NCBI GenBank assembly: GCA_020536535.1
Contig: JAHLWZ010000265.1
Coordinates: 4,748 to 53,510, forward strand
Origin: Pelomyxa schiedti
Taxonomy: Eukaryota; Evosea; Pelobiontida; Pelomyxidae
Reading direction: 5' to 3'
Length of the DNA stretch: 48,763 bases
Below the pieces are notes generated by a model. That model was not told the DNA's origin. It saw only the letters and a program-made list of their open reading frames with translations, and did no database searches. The position numbers and the translations under genes were made by a program. Of this stretch, positions 13,001 to 22,102 are shown piece after piece. Every line of letters begins with the position of its first letter. Positions within the stretch are counted from its first letter, which is position 1.

Positions 13001-13241
13001 ACAAAAAAAAAAAAAAAAAAAAAAAAAAAACAAAGCAACATACAGAAACAGGAGTACCAAGCTTCTCAGTCAAGAGAATTGATGCCAGAGCTATATTCAC
13101 CTCGCTCGCCAGCCAATACCCACCAACCAGCACGACCGGTTCTTTATTCTGCTGCACCGTCTTCATGTCTTCAAAACAAGCACCACGCGCAATATACACA
13201 ACACAAGCAGAGACCCACAGGATCCCTATGGTATGATGCAT
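10061..13241 (-). CDS. Receptor phosphodiesterase: OpuAC-type extracellular domain, one TM, PDEase_I domain
   Basis: The start (13241) gives a signal peptide, MHHTIGILWVSACVVYIARG. Next comes a bacterial-type substrate-binding domain: VLVGGYWLASEVNIALASIL, LGTPVS and AHVSLEIWTTGEE match glycine-betaine/choline OpuAC proteins. A single helix follows (VVCSALALLGILALAILLLL, about 12000-12065), then a helical linker. The cytoplasmic part is a class I cyclic-nucleotide phosphodiesterase: YHTSLHAADVMQ (about 11100), CHDLCHPGVNNNF (split by an intron near 11000), PLAIQYNDQSVLE, FLKNLSIEQFRLFRK, VLKVADISNVTRPW and GMDISPFMDRHNT. The metal-binding His/Asp residues are all present, so it should be active. 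The Ser-rich tail ends at 10061. I infer a ligand-gated PDE that lowers cAMP or cGMP on sensing an osmolyte-like solute. Each exon junction restores frame, so the fusion is not an artefact of adjacent genes. Confidence 0.85.
13003..13030. repeat. 28-nt homopolymer A run (T on coding strand)
   Basis: The run is uninterrupted and sits inside the first intron of the receptor phosphodiesterase gene, where on the coding strand it forms an extreme polypyrimidine tract before the acceptor at CTTCAG. It is a likely polymerase-slippage site. Confidence 0.9.
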
Positions 13242-13606
13242 CCTCGCCACCGTTCCGTTTGCTTAATTTTACTTTGTTTTGTTTCTTTGTTGTGTTCTGT
13301 TTTCGTTATTGTTGTCAACGTGGAAAAGTCTTCCAACAAACGTGCGTTCGCTGCATTGTCACATTTACTGTAATCCGGTTCGACAATGATTGTTGCGGGT
13401 TTTTCTCCTAGGTTGATCTCTCAGAAACGCATCCTGGGACCGAGGCTGTATCGTCCTTCAACAGACCCCCTCAGTTGGCCCATCAGTTCTTTCGAACCAA
13501 GGAGTCTCTCCCAAACCAGAACCCTGATTCACCCAATCCCAATCACGGCCCTGCAGTTGCACATTTTTCGGCCTCGCAATATACTGTATCTGTACAGACA
13601 ACTACG
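13242..13606. promoter_or_regulatory. Divergent intergenic region, receptor PDE / IPI1
   Basis: This 365-bp gene-free stretch separates two divergent start codons. It contains T-rich runs near 13260-13310 and no recognisable RNA gene or repeat. It is inferred to hold both promoters and 5' UTRs. Confidence 0.4.
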
Positions 13607-16600
13607 ATGCCAGCACTGCGAAGAAAGGGACCAAAGACTCACCTACCTCCTGAATTCGAGGTTTGTTGTCGCATGAACATAGGACTCGCTCTTAAACTGG
13701 CGTTAGAAAAAGAAAAGAAAGGTTGGTCAGAAGACACCTATACGAGCTGCAACAAACACAACAGTAAAAGCACGAGGTAAGGTTTTCCTTTGGCTTTTGC
13801 TTTCGCTTTTCTTGTATTTAATTTTCAACGTGATGGTAATAACTTTGTTTAAACGAAACAACAAGCCCTTGTACTCCAAGAGCAGTCTGTTTGTGTCAAG
13901 CATTCGCCAACAGAACCGCTAAGTCAAAGGCAACTATCTCTGCCTGTGGTATTTTCCAAGCTGAAGCACACAAATGACAGAGCCAGAAATGGTAACCAAA
14001 GATAGAGATAGGAGGCATTGGTATCTTACCTCAATGTGATAGATGCTGTGAATGAGTTGAAGGACTTCCTCCTAAATCACCCCGAGGTCATACAACAGCA
14101 AGCATCCACAATTCTGGAAAAATGTGGAGAATTGGTTTCTGACCTAAGTTCGGAAGTTCGCCACAGTGTTTTTTCACTACTTCCTGTGGTCTTCAAATCC
14201 CTCCCAGAAGTACACTTTTTCCTCAATGGAAAGATATTATCTGATTTGTGTGCAGAATGACATTCAACAATACATGCCTCTTCTATGTGCATACATGTGC
14301 AGTGGTCTAGCACACTTGCACAGAAGTGTGCGCTCCGATGCTATCACGACAGTACTATTGCTGATGGAATTTTACCCAAGACTTGTTGTCACGGGCCATA
14401 TTTCCATGGTCATTCCTCATCTTAGTCGATTGGAGCTGATTCTTTTTCCTTCTCCCAGTTCCTCACCCGCCTTGCGGACCTCATTTCCACGTCCAAACCT
14501 TCTGCTCCAACAATGGTCGGGCACTCTCAAGCACGCATATTTGCCAATTTCGATGAAGTACCATTGTTTAACCCAGAAGATCCCCAAGCAATTTCAATTT
14601 CCGATGACCTTATGGGATCTGACAAATTCCAAGTACGAAAACGCAGAACACAACAATTCTGGCTCCAGCTAACTTCTTCCTCCTCAGTTTAAGCTAGTGG
14701 TAGTTGAAGGAATAGCACGCATTGTGGAGACTATGCTAACACAATCGAAGGCCATGCTCCCGACATCATTACCTGTTAGCACTGTCGACTATATGGAATG
14801 CCTGCAAGGACTCAAACTCTATACAACATCTCCAATCCCCAAAATTACAGGACCTTGTACCACAACCTTGTCAGGAGCCAATGAGGTTTGGTGTGGTGCG
14901 CAAACTCGCTTTGTAATGTTTCTTTAGGTGCTCAACAAATTGTTTATGACAATTGAAAAACCTCTCATTGAGATATGGATAGAATGTGGGGCCTCATCTC
15001 CCCACCCATCTTGCTTACCAGTATCCCTTCTCACAACTCAATTGTTTAACTCTCATCACCTTGCACAGGTGTTAAAACTGCTGCTCGAATTACTCAACAC
15101 ACTGTTACTCAATACAAGTTTGTATGTATTTTTCCTGCCAGGAAATTGCTGAATCATACCACAGTGCCGTTTGGCGCAACCCAGATACTTTACATCGTTA
15201 TTTGGGCCATATTTTTCGGTGCTTCCCCATAGCACATAAAATTGCACACAATGAAAAGGTACACTTCATGATGACTGCAAAAAAAAAGTTTCTTTGACAT
15301 CGTTCTGAAGGATAAATCGCATGTCACTTCTTCCAACATCTTAATATGTTGCATTTTGAGCCATTTCTTTCCATTGTGTGCGAATGAAACAACTTTGCCA
15401 CAGTGGGTGGAAACCATTTTTGACAATCTGATTTCTCTGATTTCACACCAGGTTCTCATTTCTCCCACTAGGCAACCAGCCCTTTTTTTTTCGCCCAAAA
15501 AAAAAACCTGCCTAGCTTGTAACAGTACTCAAACAGCAGCAATAGGATGATGACGGGCGAGGAACTACTTATTTACCTCCGGAGGCTGTCAAAATTTTCC
15601 CTGTTTTAATACGAGGACTAGCTCTTCCGGATACTTTCCTGGTAGAAAAACTTCGACTCTACACTGTATGTATCTTTTTTGCGTTCAGATAGTGGTCCCT
15701 TTAATTGTGACTTGTATTCAGGCTTTCACACAGTGTTTTATCCATTGTCCTGTTCGTTCCACACTAAAAAGTGAATGTGTTTCCTTGCTGACAACTCAGA
15801 TTTATGTGTGTAATTGAGACTAAAACTCGGTGTCCTTTCCTAATACAAGATTCAGTCAAACTCTCATGTTATAAGCGAACTCGGCAACCCAAAGTTGCAT
15901 GAAGTTTTCAAAACTTGCTTTGGTTACATCCCGAAGTTACTATGGGAACTCAAAACGAGCAACGTTGAAATGACTGCAGTGAGCCCATTTCTCCATGTTC
16001 TTTCTCCAACAATTCACAGAATATTTTGAGGAGTCTCCAATACTATGGGAGAACGCATCCCACGCCCACATTTGCAAGCTTCCAAGATGGCCTTATTCCT
16101 TTTTTCTTCACTACGATTCCACACCCAAAACGCAAAGGAGAAGGTTGCTCATGAGTTTATTTATTTACTTTTCTATTTCCTTTTTAAGCTCCTTCACAGT
16201 GAAGAACATTTACGGACCGTTTGTATCCCTGCCACCACAGATTCAAATTCAGGCTCTGAATATATTGTACTACTTCCCTGCATTGAGTCATTCTATGCTT
16301 CGTTCAATTGCTGGGTGCTCCTTATGTGTGCGATTTTTGTGGGTTGGGTTTTTCACTTCAACAAACTAACCCTCGGTAGCCCCACAACTGATCCCAGATA
16401 TTTTGTCGGCTATTTTTGATCTTGTGCAAACGCACTATGAGCGTTGTGATGAATCTCTATTGGAGCATGTTGGCTTTCTTACCAGCATTTATGTGTCAGC
16501 CATTGGTGCCAGGTCCAACACGGTTACAGGAAAAAGAAGGCATTCCAGTATTGTTTTACCCAGTAATGTTTATGCTTCAGATAAACATTTACATTTTTGA

Positions 16601-17397
16601 CAATTGGTAAAAAGGTGCCTCATTTTGGAATGCTGTAGAAGCAGTATGCGATGCAATCAAAATGATACCTTCTCGCTTTTCTTGTATAGATTACTGCAAA
16701 CAAACAGTTGCAAATCTATTGGTGGGTCGTCTGCATTCTCTATCTTGCACCACAGATTTTCCCTAATTTTTTCAAAGAGTAGACCAGACTGTGACAGTGA
16801 CGTCACCAAGTCGGTATTGATGTTCGTGTACTCATTCTTTCCGACATCGGTCAGTTCTCTGCACCCAGATATTAGTCCTCCAAGTAGTAGCTATGTGGTT
16901 TTGCCTGGCGATCTCCTTCACAATGTTGTAACCTCAGTAAGCAAGTGCATATTCAGTCTGGACAGTACCCCTTCAAGACCTGTTGCATCAGAAACATTGG
17001 ACACTGCAGACAAGATCACTTTACTGGAATTACCCACTCTCTATGTTGATTTGTTCCTTCGCTTGGAACACTTATTGAGGGACGTCATGGACCATATTAC
17101 TGAGACAGTGAAGAGAGGTATTTCAATTTTTCTTTTCTTTTTCTCCCATAGTATACACATTCAATTGAATTAACATATATGCACCCAGACAACAAGAATG
17201 CACACTCGGCAAGCAGGGTGCTCCTAGGCCTGCTAGAGGGTGCAGGAAGATCCCTAATTTCAGCGCTGCAGAGGCCCGAAAACAAAGCAGCCACCAAGGC
17301 CTTGGCTGGGTTCCTGGAAGGGCTCCCCAATTCACCCATTGATCCCACTACCATGACCAAAATCAAGTCTGACATTGCGGTCCTCCTTGGACAATAG
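13607..17397 (+). CDS. IPI1: Pre-rRNA-processing protein Ipi1/TEX10 family
   Basis: This is a component of the Rix1/Ipi1 (PELP1-TEX10) complex for 60S ribosomal subunit maturation, nuclear. Exon 1 (13607-13660) encodes MPALRRKGPKTHLPPEFE. The next exon gives the family's basic signature KVGQKTPIRAATNTTVKAR (compare K-V-G-K-K-x-P...N-x-T). It is followed by the HEAT-repeat region: LPVVFSKLKHTNDRARN, DAVNELKDFLLNHPE, LSSEVRHSVFSLLPVVFKSL and MPLLCAYMCSGLAHLHRSVR with SDAITTVLLLMEFYPRLV. Many short introns follow. The last exon (from about 17208) ends KIKSDIAVLLGQ at 17397. The length, over 700 residues, is closer to metazoan TEX10 than to yeast Ipi1. The family rests on the N-terminal signature and HEAT segment; exons in 15500-16900 are less certain. 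Confidence 0.75.
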
Positions 17398-17444
17398 TAA
17401 AATCCAATATAAGCTGATATCGGATTGGATAACTCTCCAACCCA

Positions 17445-18209
17445 TCATTTCTTCCCCTTCTTTTGCATCTTGTTTGCAGCCATTAGTAGACGTAGCACAC
17501 AGGCAGCAGAGCCAAAGTGTAGTACTGGAAAGAAGAAGCTGGGCAAAAAAATGTGTACAAGTAGGAGGCACACTGAAACCAACGCGGTGTGAAGAACAGC
17601 CTGTGTTGATGTTGGTTGGTTATTCTATTACTACTTACATTGCATTCAATTGATTGTAAATTAGGCTGTGTGTTGTGAATAGCTACGTACATCACAAAAT
17701 ACAAAGAAGGCACAGGCATAAGACACCATGAAAGGTCCAAAAATGAGGAGAATAATACAATCCACGGGAGCCTGCGGCTTCAGTACTTTCCAGGTCCACG
17801 AGTCTGGTTGGCGATTAATTATTGTACAGCACCACCTTGTCAATGTGGGGTAGGTTTTTTTTAAGAAAAAAGGGTTGTTCTCGGAAATGATACAGACAGG
17901 GAACACCGAACACATGAAACGAATCATACACGCTCTGTTGAACGCGGATTCAAAACACTTTGAAGGGGATCCACCAGTTGCTCCGATTGTCAAAATGTAC
18001 TCAAACGCACGGAAGCAGAAAATAAATGCAGTCAGCAAAGCAGCTATTGTCGGGTGTGCCTGTGCTCTGGACGTGACTGGCGGGTGTCCCATAATCGTGG
18101 TTTGCGGTGCCTCCTCCTCTGCGTGCACCTGGCTCCCCGTCCCATAATGCACAGCGCACAAAACCACAAACACAGACCCCCACAGCGCAGTGCGCCCAGG
18201 ACGCGCCAT
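17445..18209 (-). CDS. Small multi-pass membrane protein, unknown
   Basis: Two exons, 18209-17691 and 17600-17445, join in phase over a 90-nt intron and give 224 residues. MARPGRTALWGSVFVVLCAV looks like a signal peptide or first membrane helix. Further hydrophobic stretches are TIAALLTAFIFCFRAFEYIL, ACMIRFMCSVFPVCII, CIILLIFGPFMVSYACAFFV and, from exon 2, TALVSVCLLLVHIFLPSFF. The tail is basic (NKMQKKGKK) and cytosolic. Reading exon 1 through the donor would end earlier at 17661, but the spliced form adds a coherent membrane helix. I do not recognise the family. It lies 47 bp from the convergent IPI1 stop. The upstream DNA has three palindromes. Confidence 0.55.
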
Positions 18210-18596
18210 CAAACCAACGAATTGTTTGAAACAATCTCCGCGGAGATTCTTAGGCGAACTCCGGCCGGTCACTGCCCTGTTTGGGTTTTGGCAAAAAGTG
18301 GGCCACTTTCCCATGGGTTTTCCCAGCCTTCTCGTAGATAACACCCGTGCAACACCTCCTCCGTTTCAACGCAAGGGTTCGGTTGGTTAATTTTTTTGTA
18401 TAAATTAAAAGACCAAACGAGGGTTACGACTGCGTTAGACACACTCAGTGTGTCACGTAACAATGCTGTACAACAAACGGTAGGTATCAGTTTCTTTCTT
18501 TTTCCCATCGTCAATACGATATTTTTTTTTTTGTTTATTTGCAGGGGTATATGGTTACAAATGGTTTAGGATGGGCGCGGAGGTGTTAGACCCCGG
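18210..18596 (-). promoter_or_regulatory. Palindrome-rich upstream region of the small membrane protein gene
   Basis: This 387-bp gene-free stretch holds three palindromes: AATCTCCGCGGAGATT at 18233-18248 (perfect, 16 bp), AAAGTGGGCCACTTT at 18295-18309 (one central mismatch) and GACACACTCAGTGTGTC at 18438-18454 (perfect arms, single central base). A TATA-like A/T stretch lies near 18393-18410. The sites are seen directly; a role as operator or transcription-factor sites is inferred from position upstream of the minus-strand start at 18209. Confidence 0.5.
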
Positions 18597-20268
18597 CTAG
18601 TAGGTCGGCTCTGAATCCGTAAACATCGTGTTTGGCCTGAATCCCAGCAGAAACGCCAGGCTCATTTTGCTGCTACTACTATTCCGGAGTACTGGGTCAC
18701 AGTTTGGCCCGTAGTTGGTGCTATAAGTGGACGAGGAGGGAGCGGAGTCTAGGCCTGAAGCGGAGCCGAGTGACATCAAAGTCTCCGTGGGGCTAGTGGG
18801 TATGTGTCTCGAGTGTGATGATGACGAGGAGGATGAGGAGGATGATGGTGAAGATGAAGATGATGGGGGACTACAGGTGATCGGTGGAGATGAAAGTAGT
18901 GAGGGAGGTGGGCTGGTGAGCTCCGGTTGGTCCTCGCTGGTAGAATCCTGCGTCTCCGAATTGGAACTGGGCGACTTGGCCGTAGGAGATGATACCTGTG
19001 GATCTCCGCTTCTTTGTACTGTGGGATGCGACTTCTGTGGGCTTTTCTTTGACTGGGACCCGGAAATACTTTCTGATGCGGGCCGGCGACATGTGCCCTG
19101 GGAGTTGGAGGCTTCGGTGGGTTTACGGGGAATAGACACCGGCAATGTGGTGGAATTTCGGTTTGGACCGCGGCGTCTTATTTTCCGGTTCGCGCGGCCG
19201 GGGTCTTCAACGACGTGGAAGTGCCACGTGGGCTGTATAACCGGAGGTACTTCTGCATGCACTTTGTCTGGTTGGACGTGATGTGTATTTGCCGGATATC
19301 CTTGTGCCCTTTGACTGCCGTTACTGGTTGAGGACTTGGCGAAATGGAGGGATGATAGTTTGGTTTCGGCAGAGGCTACTGGGGATGGGCCTGCTTGTAC
19401 GGGAGGAGAGTGCACAGAATGAGGAGTGTTGTTTTGGGTGGCACTGAGCGAATCTGGGAAAAGTGGGTAACAAGGAATTTGTACAGGAGGATGCATATGT
19501 GTTTGACTGGGGGAATTTAGTTGATGGGAGCGTTTGAAAGGAAGCTGGAAGGACACGGAACTGCTGTCGTCACCTCTCCATCTTGCTTTTTCCAATTGAT
19601 GTTGGAATGGAGGAACTTCATCCGCACTTTCACTGGGGCTGCTAGAGGTGGCCGTGAAACCCCTGTCATCTCCTACTGCGATTCCATTCGTGCTAGTTGC
19701 CCGGGGACTAGGCGAACTGGAAGGGGAAGAGCAACATGAAGAAGCCGATGAGTGGCTTCCCTCTCTGCTACTTGCGGGCAGGTGGGTATGGCGTGGTGAA
19801 GTTTCCCGGTGATGGTGACTACTGTGAGGTGGTGACGCGGAGGTTGAGGAGGAGTCCGGGCGGCTTCTAAGTTCATTTTCCAGTTGGTGGACCCGCTGCT
19901 GTAGTTGGCAGACCTATTTATTATTTCCATTAGTCTGCTGGTAACCACAAACAAACAAACAAACAAACAACCTAAAACTAACAAATACTAATAGGAGGGA
20001 GTTGGATGGAGCTGCCACATACCGCCAGAGAAAGGAACAATGTGTTGTCCAGACCGCACAATGACTCTTGGTTATTCATAAATGTGTAGCAAACGTTCGT
20101 TGTTGCGTTTATGGTTGTCCCTTGATTTTGTTGGGCGTCGCTAGTTTGGCTCGTGGGTCCGTTCGGCTCGCTTCGAAGCAACGATTTCTGGAAACTTGGT
20201 TGTGTGTTTTGTGCATATTTTATCCGTGCGAAAACGCGTTTCGGCTTGCTGCGGAAAGATTGATCCAA
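18597..20268 (-). CDS. Ser-rich protein with short leucine-heptad coiled coil, unknown
   Basis: The last, long exon (about 19920-18597) starts VCQLQQRVHQLENELRSRPD, a short leucine-heptad coiled coil, and continues with hundreds of residues rich in Ser, Pro and His. These include a basic patch (GRANRKIRRRGPNRN) and a poly-Ser run, and the exon ends FTDSEPTY. The preceding exon reads DQSFRSKPKRVFARIKYAQN through GLDNTLFLSLA and joins in phase at a donor near 20020. The first exon is unresolved: no ATG lies in frame in the second exon, and an upstream exon with ATG near 20452 (MTSICQYPFRG) is one option. The basic and coiled-coil parts suggest a nuclear or scaffold protein; no family is recognised. 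Confidence 0.5.
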
Positions 20269-20502
20269 TAACGGGGTTCCTTCGGTGCGATGTAATTTGG
20301 GAGTTTGACCTGCCTTCTATGGGTCGTTTTCCTTTCTGGACTTTGCACAAACTTTGAGAAATGAAGAGAAAAGCGGAAACCAGAAACGAAGTGAGAATGC
20401 AGATGCGGAAGGGTGTGGTCCACGGAAAGGGTATTGACAAATTGATGTCATTAGGGTGCTACACTTCACACTCTGTGTGTAGTGTCTGTGTATGAGTTGT
20501 TC

Positions 20503-22022
20503 TTAGGGTTCTATGGGCGGTTCTGGACTTGGGATTACCGGGATGAATTCTCCGGAGCCAGAGAAGAGGATAACTGTAGGAATTTGAGTGGAGTTAGTGG
20601 GATTATGAAACCATGGGGTTGACATACTTGATAAAACAACAAATGCCGTAACTATAAAAACAGGATACAACAAAGTGCATACCCTGGGTCTGTGCAGTTG
20701 TAGTGTTGGAGCGTCAGCACTATCAGTTGGTAGTGGTTTGGAAACCAAGAGTGTCTGTACGATAACTGAATTATCACTTGATGTGTGTGGGTTCATTTCA
20801 TGTCGAAGGGATGGCCAGTGTTCTGCCGGAGAGCAATCTGGTGCTGAAGGAGTAGGATCACTCATGACGATTGCTGCCCATATCAGACCAAATGTATGTA
20901 AATCCGCTAAGCGATTGCATTTGTCACCTGTAGCTGTCAGTGAAGTGCTAGTTTTTATCTTGAACATTTTCACCTTTGTACCGGAGTCTTGCTGAGACAT
21001 GTGTCTTTAAGTGGTGAGTGTACAAATTGGTATACAGGTGCTTTTGCTTTTCCGACGAGCTACCTTAAGTATGATGGGATCGAATTTGAATGTGCCATCT
21101 GGCATTTCAACAATGTTTGAAAGAGATAACTCTCTATAAGCCGTGCCAATTGATGTCACATAAAAAAAGAATAAGGTTTGAAATGTAACACAAACGTGAT
21201 AGTACCCGTGTGCAATTCCTTGTTGATGAAGCACTCTAAGGCCAGTAAGCACTTCACTTTGATGTATAAGGTAGAACGGAAGCAAAGAGGGGATCCCAGG
21301 GAAACCTCATATTAGCCTTGATGAATGAACCGGACATAGTCTCTTCCCGATGAAGTTTATCTTCTAGAGTCCCAATATAATTTTCAGAGAAAGCGAGTAT
21401 GGTAGTGTTCTAAAAAAAGTTAAAAGACAAAGGGAAAAGGTCTGAATACCGAAGGATTGGGTTTTAGAGGCAAGTAGTATCTAAGTAAATTCTTGTGTTG
21501 TGGCATCCGTTCTATGGCTTGTACTGCCTGCTTGACATTTTTCAGTAGCTGCTCACCAATTGCTTCATCTTCCACATCTTCTTCACCACCGCTTTCCGTT
21601 TCACTTTGGCTATCGCCACAACTGTCACTCAATTCCTCACCTTCACTTTCGTCGTTGCCCTCACTTTCGCCATCACTCGAGTGCTCCTTTTTGTCATTAG
21701 AATAGCTCTTTGGCACCGTCTCCTCTGCGGCACTTTGCGGATCCATCGTGTTCGCGTTTCTCCTTCTCGGAGCTCCCCACGTCGCCGCCACCTCCACGTC
21801 TCCAACGTAACCTGTTGAATCAGATCCACACGCCACGTCAACGAGAGGTGGTGACGCCGATGCAGTTGCAGTCTCGCCAGTCTCACGCAACGCAGCGTAC
21901 GTGAATTTCTTGCACACAAACATCGCCTTGTCATTAGATCTCTGCACTCTATGAGCAGTGACGTGCAGCCCATCTCGCGTAACTACGTCCAAGGGCAGAT
22001 CAGAGACCCTCAAGAACGACAT
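20503..22022 (-). CDS. Protein-kinase-fold protein, predicted pseudokinase
   Basis: The start at 22022 gives MSFLRVSDLPLDVV; an in-frame Met at 22040 is an alternative. An N-lobe-like part (DKAMFVCKKFTYAALRETG) is interrupted by a long acidic insert (about 21560-21800). Then come NVKQAVQAIERMPQHKNLL, HQSEVLTGLRVLHQQGIAHG and, after an intron, ELSLSNIVEMPDGTFKFDPI. The catalytic loop therefore reads H-G-E-L-S-L-S-N instead of H-R-D-L-K-x-x-N, and the DFG position reads F-D-P. LADLHTFGLIWAAIV matches the D-x-x-x-F-G helix and STPWFHN the usual end of the fold. The lost catalytic Asp and changed DFG predict no phosphotransfer. The C-terminus is Pro-rich (PSPEPPIEP). The best comparison is with NRBP-like or GCN2 pseudokinase domains; the family is uncertain. 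Confidence 0.6.
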
Positions 22023-22102
22023 TTTTTTTCTCTTTGGCATGGAGGAGATTTCGATCAAACGAGAATCAAAAAAGAAAGGAACAAAAAACCGAAAGTTTGG
22101 AG
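22023..22102. promoter_or_regulatory. 80-bp shared promoter of a divergent pair
   Basis: Only 80 bp lie between the ATG of the pseudokinase (22022, minus) and that of the BAR-PH gene (22103, plus). A T-run at 22022-22029 and A-rich DNA occupy it. Both 5' UTRs must be very short or transcription must start inside the neighbour. Confidence 0.45.

Noticed and set aside
13003-13030. Poly(A) run as the tail of a retroposed copy
   Set aside because: It lies within an intron as a pyrimidine tract on the coding strand, with no element or target duplication beside it.
10061-13241. Bacterial contamination as the source of the OpuAC domain
   Set aside because: The domain is interrupted by typical short introns and is in frame with a eukaryotic PDE domain in the same contig.
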